43,595 nt of DNA from NCBI GenBank assembly GCA_003194525.1, contig NBIV01000534.1, positions 1 through 43,595 of the forward strand, read 5' to 3'. This document shows, one piece after another, positions 1-10,100 of the stretch. Each line of letters starts with the position of its first letter. Position 1 is the stretch's first letter. Below the pieces are notes generated by a model that was not told where the DNA came from, ran no database searches, and was given only the letters and a program-made list of their open reading frames with translations. The translations under genes were made by a program, and so were the position numbers. The stretch comes from Gracilariopsis chorda (Eukaryota > Rhodophyta > Florideophyceae > Gracilariales > Gracilariaceae).

Positions 1-2722
1 TTTTTTGGTGGGTGATCTCCTTCCGGAACAATGTCTGACTCCGAAGTTAAGTCCGAAACCACCTCTGGTGTGAAGATCCCACGCTTCCATGGTAAGCGAG
101 GTGAAGATTACACCCTATGGCGACACCGTCTACGTGCCGCGTGTCGAATTAAAGGTGTCTGGAATGTGGTTATGTCCAGTTCGGATGAGTCATCTAGTGC
201 CACAATGACACAAGCGTCTGTTTCTAGTGCGACCGAGACACCCTCCCGTATACTTGCAAAGCGCGAAAAGGCATGTGCAATCATTTGTGCACTTGGTGAT
301 GCCCCACTGCGTGTAGTCATGGATGTGGATGATGACCCTGGTCACATGCTTCAACTACTTGATGCGAGATATGCCTCAAACAGGACTGTGTCTCGTATAG
401 CTGTGCAGACTCAGCTGTTCAGAATGTTATACAAAGGCCAAAACATGTCTGAGTATGTGGACCAGTTTGCCTGTCTGTTCTCGCAGCTGGACCGCATGGG
501 CAAGGATGCGGCTATACCTGAGTCTCACAAGGCACCTATGCTTCTGGCATCTATTGACCCCAACTGCTCTTTGGGTCAACTGCAGCAGCACTTAGTACCA
601 AGGAGATCTCCGAACTGACATGGGACTATGTGGCGACAACCCTGATTGATGAAATAATGCTCGTCAAATGGGTTCAGTAGTTTCAGTAGAGGTCGTAATC
701 GCAAAAAGAACAGGTACAAGGGTGGTGCCCGAATAAGTGGACACAGCAGATCATCGATTGGTAATGAAAATGATGGTAACGCGTCAGATTCGACCACTGT
801 TAACGACCCCACTGGTCGTGCGTATGCTGCTGGAAGCAGAAACGGTACCACTGCACCTTTGCGACCGTGATGGACATACCCAAGACCGATGTCACGTGAA
901 TCCAGACAACCCTGACAAACCATCTGCCACAAGCAATCTTGGACCAGCTGAGGGTGAACGCAGTTGAGAAGCCAAAGCGTTCTGGAAGTCATCCAGTAGA
1001 GCGTCCAAAGTTGAGATTGCTGGTGTTGCTACTGAGAAGTCTTCAGTGGTACCGCCAGCTATTAGTCACATCGACACTTATGCGGACAGTGGTGCTACGT
1101 CTCATTTCTTCTGTTCTGTATCTGCGTTCTTCCAGACACACTGATTGACATACCAGAGAAGACAATTGAGCTAGCTGACAACACCACGGTGAATGCCACG
1201 CAACAAGGAGATGTCATACTACCCTTCTCGAATGTGAACCTCAGGTTGGCGAAAGTGCTGCTAGTTCCGAATCTTGGATATAAACCTAGTATCTGTAGGT
1301 CGCTTAGCTGACAAGGGTATCCAGTCACGGTTCTGTGGTAAGGAGGTAACCCTACAACATGAGCACGGGTTTGACATTGGACGTGGCACTCGTCATAATC
1401 GTTCCCGTCTGTACATGCTACCTAACCCCATTGACCACTGGGGATACATCCAAGATGCTTTCTGCAACAGACGACAGCACAAGTACATTGTGGCATCGCA
1501 GACTGCACATATGAATGAGTATGACCTACAAAAGGTTCATGAACATGTCGACGGAGTCCCAAAACTCAAGGGCATGGAGGAGATATGTCGATCGTGTCGG
1601 ATTGGCAAAGCACATAAACTGCCATTTCTGGGCAAGTTTGAAAGATCTGACAACGTTGGAGACATTGTGCACTCAGACATTATGGGTCCATTAGTGCCAT
1701 CGTTCCCAGATCGATTCCGGTATGCATCTGGATTTGTGGATGATCAATCGCGATATGCAGTACTTGGGTTCATGATGCATAGGTCTGAGATTGCACAAGT
1801 GTTCTTGGGTGTGAGACAGAAGCTCAAACAGCTTGGAGGAGAGCATGTGCTTATTCGAAAGCTGCACTCTCACAATGCCGAAGAGTACATTGCCTTGCAA
1901 GAGAATCCCAAGAATGGTCTCCAGAAGGTATCGTTTTCTCCACCGTATACCCCAGAACATAATGCCATTGCAGAGCGCATCAATCGCACTATGGGTGAAG
2001 CTGCACGAGCTTTTGCTCATTCAAGCAAATCTTCCAGAATGTTTGTGGTCACATACACTGAAGCATGTTATTTATGTTCGCAATAGAGTGCCGCACTCCA
2101 CCACTGGCGTAACACCGTATGTGCTAGTGACTGAAACCAGGGCTTGTTTGAAGGATGTCAGAGTATTTGGATGTGCCGCATATGTATTAAAAATGAACCC
2201 AGGCACCAAGTTCGAATCTCGTGCACTTGAGGGGGTGTACTTGCAGACTCTTGAGCATGGTGTTTATGAGGTCCTAGTTACTGATGACGATGATATTCCT
2301 CGAATAGTAAGGTCCCGGCATGTCACTTTTGATGAATCTAGGTTCCCTGGTGCACCATATCTCGGCAACTATATGGATGACGAAAGCACATCAGATAGTA
2401 CTTATCATTCTAAGAACGATATGGATAGCATCAGTTCGGATGAATTCTCTGTTGATGATGTTGAAAACATCATGTCAAACTCAGAAAATGCTACAATAGA
2501 CCACCCTGAGGCACCAACAGACATTATGGTTGACCCTGCAACAGTTAACTTTGATACTGCCGAGGACAGTTCGAGTGATGAAGAGCAGTCAAATGACGAT
2601 GGAGGTGACATCGAACAGGAAAATGTTGACTCTGAGTCACAATCATGGTATCCTCGTCGCACAAGGCGTGCACCATAACGCTGGTGGCATATGGCTGGCA
2701 CTCCCAAATCTGAGGTTGAGGT
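1..2722 (+). pseudogene. B1: decayed 5' part of a family-B copia polyprotein (gag, protease, integrase, start of RT region)
   Basis: This is the oldest layer of the nest. The gag start ATG is at 31 (MSDSEV..., matching intact B2) and the frame breaks near 576-580. A zinc-knuckle remnant (CDRDGHTQDRC) lies near 860-895, the protease DSG near 1086, the integrase HHCC region near 1490-1620 and the integrase catalytic core near 1660-2010. A one-base insertion near 2010 shifts the frame again. The sequence stops at 2722, in the linker before reverse transcriptase, where B3 is inserted. Multiple indels and many substitutions against B2 show it is dead. The 5' LTR and leader lie outside the window, and the remaining 3' half is not seen here. 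Confidence 0.9.
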
Positions 2723-3540
2723 TGATGATGTAAACGATAGTTGGGCTTCGGCGGAAATGAAAAAGGAAAGAAAGAAAGAAAATAAAGAGTGAAGGTTGCC
2801 AGGCTTGGGGCCGAGTTTACTTGGTAGTGCAGTCGCAACTTCAGAGTCTTATATAGCACATCTACTTCGCACTTCCACTACAAGAAACCCTACAGCACTA
2901 AATGGGGACACCCAATACTACCAATCATAATCAAACATAACACAATAAGGGTAGCACAAATTGATTACAGCTTAGGACAACCAGGCATAACAACATTACA
3001 ACACATTGCAACCACGCACACCAAGTGAACCAAGCAGCCAACAACGCACAATAAGTGGACCGGACATGCCAACAATGTGCCAGCATGCTGCAGCACTGTA
3101 TACACACTTCCTCGCATCATCATGACAATGACAAAGCACAAATACACATGCCACCGCATCCATGTACATACCCTAGGTGTGTTGCGTGCATGGCACGTGC
3201 TTACTTGCACAAGCGCACACATGACACACTTCCATATACCTGTAAACCACATGTAGCCACACATATTCTTCAGTACCATGCCCATTCACCTTATGCCAAG
3301 TGGCCAGTTCCGTGCCCAGGACCCATAGAATGCATAACACTTGTAACCAATACGTTGCATATGATTATTTGCAGTAGCCAATCATATGCCCGTTTCACGT
3401 TGGGTTTGAGAACACACGCATATGCGCTTTTGTAGAGCAGGTCCCAAAAACAGCCCTCCGTTATATCAAACTTTGGTTGCAAGTGTTGCTTTACGATGTC
3501 CCAGGACTACCAGGCACTCGACTATGTGCTAACATCAACA
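2723..3540 (-). repeat. B3 3' LTR (818 bp)
   Basis: On the - strand it starts TGTTGATG and ends ATCATCA, the same termini as both B2 LTRs. It abuts the 3' end of a B-type RNase H on its right and the B1 coding region on its left. The five bases before it (GAGGT, 2718-2722) are the expected target duplication, but the partner copy is not in the window. It is 7 bp longer than the 811-bp B2 LTRs and visibly diverged from them. Confidence 0.88.
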
Positions 3541-3698
3541 CTCCTCCTCGAGTTCCTGGGTCAGACCAACTCTATCCATGACCAATTACGTCATAGCAGG
3601 ACTAAGTGGCTTAGTGAGTATGTCAGAATCATTGTCCTCACTTGCCACATATTCCACTCTCATCACCTTGCTTTTGACCAAGTCCCGGATAAAGTGTA
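3541..3698 (-). pseudogene. B3 polyprotein tail (end of RNase H), cut by A1
   Basis: Aligns base for base, with scattered changes, to the C-terminal end of the B2 polyprotein just inside its 3' LTR. It is interrupted at 3698 by the A1 LTR, and the same gene resumes at 23441. The purine run next to the LTR (GAGGAGGAG on the - strand) is the polypurine tract. Confidence 0.88.
3694..3698. repeat. Left target-site duplication of A1 (GTGTA)
   Basis: GTGTA here and GTGTA at 23441-23445 flank A1. In intact B2 the same site occurs once (AAAGTGTATC near 7324), so these are the two halves of one integration site. Confidence 0.92.
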
Positions 3699-3776
3699 TG
3701 TTGGCAGTAGTACCTGTGCTGTCACTGAAAACCAAATGTTCCGGGGAGCATGGGCTGTTTTAGAGGGTACCTCTGC

Positions 3777-3876
3777 AAAAGCGCGTATGCGCGTGTGCGC
3801 GAACCCAACGTGAAACTGGCTTCTGATTGGCTACTGCAAATGTACATATGCAACGTGGTGCGTACAAGTGGTATGG
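3777..3876 (+). promoter_or_regulatory. Shared U3 block 1 (palindrome plus inverted CCAAT box), A1 copy
   Basis: The order is AAAAGCGC(A/G)TATGCGC, then AACCCAACGTGAAAC, then TGATTGGCTACTGCAAA, then TATGCA and TACAAGTG. The same blocks in the same order and sense occur in family B LTRs (6964-7062 on the - strand) and C LTRs (38866-38955). ATTGG is an inverted CCAAT box and GCGCATATGCGC is a perfect palindrome in most copies. The role as a U3 enhancer is inferred from position upstream of the TATA box. Confidence 0.6.
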
Positions 3877-4298
3877 CATAACTGGATCGGTTGGACACAC
3901 CCACTTGTCCAGGTACTACAGTGGTCACAGAGTACGTTGTGTGCAGGGGTTACTGATGAAGTGGTTGACACCTGGTACAAGTGGTACAGCAGTGGTTAGT
4001 ACAATGGTAAGGTGCGCATGCACTGTCAACAGGTTTACACATGCACGAGTATATTGATGACGTGGGTGTTGTGTGCATTGCCACATGATGACATGGCACT
4101 AACACCACAGGTTACGTGCCGACTTACCGTGACGTGTTGACTTACCGTGATGTGTTGGCATGTGCTGGCGTGTGTTGGAGTCGTGAATTTGTGCCTTGTC
4201 ATGGTCATGTGTATGCACGTAACTATTACAGAACATTGGTGCGTTGGTGTGCGTTGGTGTAATGAGGTTGTGCTGAGCTGGCTATGTGATGTTAGATG

Positions 4299-4353
4299 AT
4301 GATTGGTAGTATTGAGTGTCCCTGCTTAGTGGTTTAGGTTTTACTTGTAGTTG
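4299..4353 (+). promoter_or_regulatory. Shared U3 block 2 upstream of TATA, A1 copy
   Basis: ATGATTGGTAGTATTG, then GTGTCCC, CTTAGTGG, TTTAGG and a GTAGTTG tail. It is matched in B LTRs (6505-6559, - strand) and in the A' LTR (about 24613-24675). It carries a second inverted CCAAT motif and lies about 30-85 bp upstream of the TATA box, where a core-promoter element would sit. Confidence 0.55.
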
Positions 4354-4383
4354 GTGTTCCCGCGCAATTCAAGTTTAGAGTGG

Positions 4384-4391
4384 TATATAAG
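4384..4391 (+). promoter_or_regulatory. TATA box of A1 5' LTR
   Basis: TATATAAG, 86 bp before the LTR end. The same motif occurs at 16575-16582 and 22853-22860 (A2) and, on the - strand, at 25966-25973 (LTR3) and 32037-32044 (LTR2). LTR1 has TACATAAG instead. Confidence 0.7.
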
Positions 4392-4477
4392 ATGTGCCTG
4401 AAGGACCTCCAAGTAAATCCAACCCAGAGCTGGCGAACTTCCCTTCCATCCCCTCAACTTCCTTTCAACATTCAACA

Positions 4478-4492
4478 GGTTATGGGCCCAGC
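4478..4492 (+). other. A1 primer-binding site (initiator tRNA-Met anticodon arm)
   Basis: GGTTATGGGCCCAGC directly follows the LTR CA end. Its complement, GCTGGGCCCATAACC, is the anticodon stem-loop of eukaryotic initiator tRNA-Met with the CAT anticodon. Drosophila copia is the classic case of priming by an internal initiator-tRNA fragment rather than by the tRNA 3' end. Confidence 0.88.
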
Positions 4493-5064
4493 CCCGCTGA
4501 CCGCTGCCGCTATCCCTTTTTCGTATCGTTCGTCTGTCGCCACTCTCCCTAACCGCCGTTCATCCGTTTCGCTGTTGTTGCCTCTTTCGTCGTTGCGTCG
4601 GGTGTTTTGATCCCATTGTTGGTCGGTGTTCGTCATTCTCCTTTGGCTTGCGTTCCTCCCTGAGGGCGTTGTGGTGGTAGTGGTTCGACGTTTACTTCCT
4701 ATCGTTGTTGAGTTGGGCCTCCGTTGTTGCCCGTGTTGTCGATCGCTATCTATTTTGTGTGTGACACTCCCTCTATCTTGTGTTTTGGGATCCCCGAGTC
4801 GTTTGTCGGGTCGTATCCGTGAGGTCGAGTCGGTCTAGTTTCGAAGTCTGGGCTCCGTGATCGTGTGCTCAGCAGTTGTTTGTTTTTCGTGTTTCTTAAT
4901 CATCATCTGGTGTCCAGTGCGACGAGCGGTTGATCCGGGTTACTTTGGGTGATTCCAGGTATCCGGGGACGTGAGCCTGGCGGCTTGAACCAAAGCGGGT
5001 GTACTGTCGAGCGGCTTCCCACCGGTCCATTTGGACAGATAACGGTGAAGGTCGTTAAGACCTG

Positions 5065-5557
5065 GTAAGTTCAGCGGGTGCATCTGTGGACGGGGTGCCG
5101 TGGCGTACTGCGCTGGTGCGGGTGATTGAATTATTTGTTTTGATCCTGACTGCGTGTCGGGATTCTTGGGCTGTTGCGAAGGTATTCCATAACGAGCTTT
5201 TGATCCGTGCATCTGACCCTTGGGCGTTTGTGCGGGGAGGCGACGTGGCGTAGGCTGACCTCCTTAGGATCAGGCCGCGTGTGACCTTAAGTGGTTTCGC
5301 GTTAGCAGCGTACTTTGGTTGCCATAGTAGCTTCAGTTGCGAGGTCGCGCAAGTTCTGGCAAGAGGCCAGAGAGGGTTATACTTGGTGAAGGCATATCTT
5401 GGGTCATTAACCATCCTCTGGAAGCCTCGTAGAGAGCGACGCATCTTCTCCTTAGACGTAGGAGAGGGAAGACAGAAAAAGACGTCTTGTACCCGGAGCA
5501 TCTCCGGGGGCCAGGGGTCCGACACTCTAGGGTAGCGGAGGTAGTTTCTCCCGTCAG
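5065..5557 (+). other. Candidate 5'-leader intron of A1
   Basis: Donor CTG|GTAAGT at 5065. The acceptor is a pyrimidine-rich TTTCTCCCGTCAG ending at 5557. Equivalent sites occur in A2 (17483-17978), A3 (30869-31364, -) and A4 (36907-37402, -). B2 has an analogous pair (CTG|GTAAGC at 12086, TCTCCCGTCAG ending at 11808, -). This is a prediction from splice consensus only; no RNA evidence is available. Confidence 0.35.
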
Positions 5558-5565
5558 TGCGCCCG
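5511..5565 (+). other. Leader block shared by families A and B (A1 copy)
   Basis: 55 bp beginning CCAGGGGT and including TAGGGTAGCGGAG and TCTCCCGTCAGTGCGCCCG. The B2 counterpart is 11800-11853 (- strand). The final ~38 bp have only two mismatches between families whose proteins are far more diverged. It may be a splice acceptor, an encapsidation signal or another RNA signal. Confidence 0.7.
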
Positions 5566-5694
5566 AATTTGAAGTTTTGTTGTTGTTGTTGTTGTTGTTT
5601 TTGTTGTTATTGTTGTCGTTGTTGCCATTTTTGTACTACTTAAGTGCCGTAGGTCTTTCATCGCACCTGTGCTGTTTGTTGACATCTACCAAGC

Positions 5695-6360
5695 ATGGAT
5701 TCATTCGGGGGCATCAAGATTGAAAAGTTGGGCGAGGATAACTTCCATGTATGGAAGCAAAAGGTTGAGTTGCTGCTTGCACTCAAGGACCTCGATGACC
5801 ATCTTGAATCAACCAGGCCTACGGACGATGACGAGTTGTCAGCATGGAAGAAGAAAGACGCCAAGGCCAGGGCTGTTATTGGTCTCAGCATCAGTGATGA
5901 GCATTTGGACCATGTGAGGGATACCGAGAACGCTGCGGAAATGTGGAAAGCCATTTGCGATGTGTTCCAGCGTAAAACGCTGCTCAACCGAATCAATGCA
6001 AGACGTGCCTTCTACACAGCCAAGATGCGAGATGATGAGAAAATGTTACACTTCATCAATCGTGTTCGTCATCTTGCATCGGATCTGAAGAGCATGGACG
6101 TAGTGGTTGAGGAGGAAGACATCGCTATGGCAATCCTATGTGGGCTACCAGACCGCTTCGAACACCTCATTGTCGCTATTGACACCACGATTGGTGATCG
6201 TAAACTCGATTTAGAGTTTGTGAAGAGTCGTTTGCTGCAAGAGGAACAGCGAATGAACGATCGTGCCAAGGAGGAGTCCGGAAGTGACACGGCTTTGGTC
6301 GGTGCGCAGTCACGAAAGAAGTCCATGGTGTGCTACTACTGTGGTAAGAAGGGGCATATC
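5695..6360 (+). pseudogene. A1 gag, N-terminal 222 codons, cut by B2
   Basis: Starts at ATG 5695 (MDSFGGIKIEKLG), as in A2, A3 and A4. It covers the copia-type capsid region and enters the zinc knuckle (CYYCGKKGHI), where B2 is inserted. The reading frame is open to 6360 and resumes in register at 13062. As it stands it would encode only a truncated capsid-like protein ending at the TGA just inside B2. Confidence 0.88.
6356..6360. repeat. Left target-site duplication of B2 (ATATC)
   Basis: ATATC here matches ATATC at 13057-13061. A2, A3 and A4 have a single ATATC at the same point of the zinc-knuckle coding sequence (GGGGCATATCCAGAG). Confidence 0.95.
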
Positions 6361-7171
6361 TGATGATAGTAATGTTAGTTGGGCTACGGCGGATCTGTAG
6401 AACAAGGAAAGAAGAAAAAGAAGCAGTGAAGGTTGCCAGTCTTGGGGCGAGTTTACTTGGTAGTGCAAGTTCAGCGTGTTATATAGCACCTCTACGTCAC
6501 ACTACAACTACAAGAAAACCCTATACCACTAAGTGGGGACACCCAATACTACCAATCATAAACAAACATAACACAATAAGGGTTGCACACACTGATTACA
6601 GCCAATTACAACCATGCATAACAACATAACAACACATTACAACAATGCAGACCAAGTGAACCAAGTAGCCAGCAACGCACAATAAGTGAACCGGACACGC
6701 CAACAATGTGCCAGCATGTTGCAGCACTGTATAAACACTTACTCGCATCATCATGACAATGACAAAGCACAAATACACATGCCACCGCATCCATGTACAT
6801 ACCCTAGGTGTGTTGCGTGCATGGCACGTGCCTGCTTGCACAACCGCACACATGACACACTTCCATATACCTGTAAACCACATGTAGCCACACATATTCT
6901 TCAGTACCATACCCATTCACCTTATGCCAAGTGGCCAGTTCCGTGCCAAGAGCCCATAGAATGCATAACACTTGTAACCAATACGTTGCATATGAGTGTT
7001 TGCAGTAGCCAATCATATGCCCGTTTCACGTTGGGTTTGAGAACACACGCATATGCGCTTTTGTAAAGCAGGTCCCAAAAACAGCCCTCCGTTATATGAA
7101 ACTTTGTTTTCAAGTGTTGCACCATGATGTCCCAGTACTACCCGGCACTCGACTACGTGCTAACATCAACA
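6361..7171 (-). repeat. B2 3' LTR (811 bp)
   Basis: Reads TGTTGATGTTAG...ATCATCA on the - strand. It differs from the 5' LTR (12246-13056) at three sites by eye: near 6406, near 6536 and near 6606. It includes shared U3 blocks 1 (6964-7062) and 2 (6505-6559) and a TATATAA box (plus-strand TTATATA near 6479-6485). The polyprotein stop codon lies just inside its U3 end. Confidence 0.95.
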
Positions 7172-10100
7172 CTCCTCCTCGAGTTCCGGGGTCAGACCAA
7201 CCCTATCCATGATCAACTGTGCCATAGCAGGACTAAGTGGTTTAGTGAGTATGTCAGCATCATTGTCCTCACTTGCCACATATTCCACAGTTATCACCTT
7301 GCTTTTGACCAAGTCTCGGATAAAGTGTATCTTCGCGTCAATGTGTTTGGCACGTCCGGAGGGGCAACGCTCACCAATGGCCCATTCAATCGCACACTGG
7401 TTGTCTGAGCGTAGTGGAGTACTCTCATTAACCGGTATTCCACATTCCTCAAGTACTCGAGATATCCACATTAGCTCTTGACTTGCCATCACTAATGCGT
7501 AATACTCGGACTCGCCTGTAGACAATGCCACTGACGCCTGCTTACGCGCACCGTAGAAACAAGCACATGACCCAAGTTTGATCATAAAGCCAGACAAAGA
7601 CTTGCGATCAGTGGTGTCACCAGCGTAATCAGAGTCTACATAACCATTGAGCAGCAGGTTACCAGGTTGATAAACAAGTCCATGGTGAGTAGTGCCACGT
7701 AAATACCTCATCACGCGCTTCACCGCTCGATGACAATACCGAGTTGGTGCTTTCTGAAAGCGCGCTAGGATAAGTACGGGTGCCAATATGTCCAAACGTG
7801 TCCGTAATTCCAGGTACAGCAGAGACCCGATCATCTGCTGATACAACTGGACTTCAAATGGGGACTTGTCCTCCTCCACATCAAGCGAGGAAAAGAAAGA
7901 TTCTACCATTGGGCTTCGTGCAGGCTTGCTACATTCCAGTCCAAACCGACGTAACATGCCACTGACATACAGCGGCTGTGCTAGTTTTACACCTAACAGT
8001 TGGCCATTGGAGTCCATGTTCCAGGTTAATTCAACACCAAGATACATTCTGATACGAGTCTCAACACGTAGGTCATACAGAGACTTGAGCTCCTCCACTG
8101 TGTGGGAACGTTGTTCAGCAGTTGGCGTAAATATAAGAAGGTCATCTACGTATACCAAGATGTATGCGTATGTGTTACCGGCTAATTTGCGCCTGAAGAC
8201 ACATGGTGCACTGGGTAATTCTTCAAAACCTATGCCTTTAATGTCTGTGCTGAACTTCGTATGCCATGCCAGATGAGCCTGCTTAAGCCCATATATAGCC
8301 TTTAGCAGTTTATAGCATCGTGACTTGAGACCAGGAATGCCACGCGGTGACATCACCCAAACGTCTTCCTTGAGGTCACCGTTCAGGAATGCGGTTTTAA
8401 TATCCACCTGTGCAACAAACATCTGCATGCACAATATCAGGTACAGGAACATGCGAACCAAGTTGAACGAAACGACTGGTGCGTACGTCTCTAAGTAGTC
8501 CTGACCATATGTCTGGTGGTTGCCTCCAGCCACTATTCGAGCTCGAAATCGGTCAACGGAGTTGTCTGCGTCACGTTTCACCTTCAGAATGACATGCGTT
8601 GGTAGAGGCGCGGACTTTGGTGAGTCATCCGCAACCCATGTAGCCTTGTCTTCCAAGGATGTGAACTCCTCATCGATAGCATGTAGCCATTGCTCTCTTT
8701 CAGTTGGGGGTGCGGAGAGTGCTTCCTTGAGTGTGGGATCATCACTCGTGGTAACCTTAACCTCCAATTTGGCCGCGCCAGCCATATGCCACCAGCGTTG
8801 TGGTGCACGCCTAGTGCGACGAGGATAGCGTGACTGTGACTCAGAGTCGAGATTTGCTTGTTCAATGTTCTCTGCATCACTCTCTGACCCCTCTTCGTTG
8901 CCGGAATTGTGGTCATCAGTAACAATATCTGGTGGTGCAGAGTTAGCAGTCACGTTTACAGGTGCCCCAGAATGGTCTATGCTGCCATTTTCGGATTCTG
9001 AAATGACGTCCGCAACATCGTCAACATAAAATTCTTCAGAGCTGGTGGAGCCTACATCATCCTCAGAACTATAAGTCGCATCTGATGCACTCTCGTCATC
9101 CATATAATTGCTTAGATACGGTACACCAGGGAACCTAGATTCATCAAAGGTGACATGACGCGACCTTACTATTCGAGGAATATCGTCGTCACCCGATATT
9201 AGGACCTCGTAAACACCATGCTCAAGAGTCTGCAAGTACACTCCCTCAAGTGCACGAGACTCGAACTTGGTGCCCGGGTTCATTTTTAATACATATGCGG
9301 CACATCCAAATACTTTGATATACTTCAAAGAAGGCCTATTGTCAGTGACCAACACATACGGGGTCACGCCAGTGGTGGAATGGGGCACTCTATTGCGAAT
9401 ATAAATCACATGTTTCAGTGCATATGGCCACAAACAGTCTGGTAAACTTGCTTGAATCAGCAAAGCTCGGGCAGCTTCCCCCATAGTGCGATTGATGCGC
9501 TCCGCAATAGCATTGTGTTGTGGGGTATACGGAGGAGAAAACGATACCTCCTGAAGACCATTGTCGGGATTGTGTTGCAAAGCAATATACTCTTCTGCGT
9601 TGTCAGAGTGCAGTTTTCGAATAAGCACATGCTCTCCTCCAAGCTGTTTGAGCTTCTGCTTTACTCCCAAGAACACTTCGCTGATCTCAGTTCTGTGCAC
9701 CATGAACCCAAGGACTGCATATCGTGAGTGATCATCGACAAATCCGGATGCATACCGGAATCGGTCGGGGAATGATGGCACCAACGGACCGATAATGTCC
9801 GAGTGCACCACGTCCCCAACCTGCTTGGCTCGTTCAAACTTGCCCTGAAATGGCAGTTTATGCGCCTTGGCAAGGCGGCATGGTCGACATACCTCCTCCA
9901 TGCCCTTGATGTTTGGTACACCGTCGACGTGAGCATGAATTCTTTGAAGGTCATGTTCATTCATATGTGCCAGTCGGCGGTGCCACAATGAACTAGTGCG
10001 CTCGTCGGTAGCAGCAAGCACCGTGGATGTGTCCGTATGGTCGATTGGGTTTGGCAGGGTGTATAAACGGGAGCGATGATGACGAGTCCCATGCCCGACC

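Larger units (their letters stand above)
3699..4477 (+). repeat. A1 5' LTR (779 bp)
   Basis: TGTTG...CAACA termini, the same length as both A2 LTRs and LTR2. It contains the shared U3 block near 3777-3876, short imperfect repeats of a TTACCGTGA motif near 4125-4150, and a TATA box at 4384-4391. The initiator-tRNA-type primer site follows directly. Confidence 0.93.
4493..5694 (+). other. A1 untranslated leader (1.2 kb)
   Basis: Long region between primer site and gag ATG, very similar in A2, A3 and A4. It holds a GTAAGT donor-like site at 5065, a short hairpin (CCCGGAG CAT CTCCGGG, about 5491-5508), the A/B shared block 5511-5565 and a (TTG)n microsatellite at 5577-5624. The microsatellite varies between copies in multiples of three. 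No sense ORF starting with ATG looks real. Confidence 0.8.

Noticed and set aside
5487..5723. Leucine-rich 76-80 codon frame overlapping the gag start in every A copy, membrane-like
   Set aside because: It starts with TTG, and its leucine run is only the (TTG)n microsatellite; length changes in threes keep it open. No ATG start.
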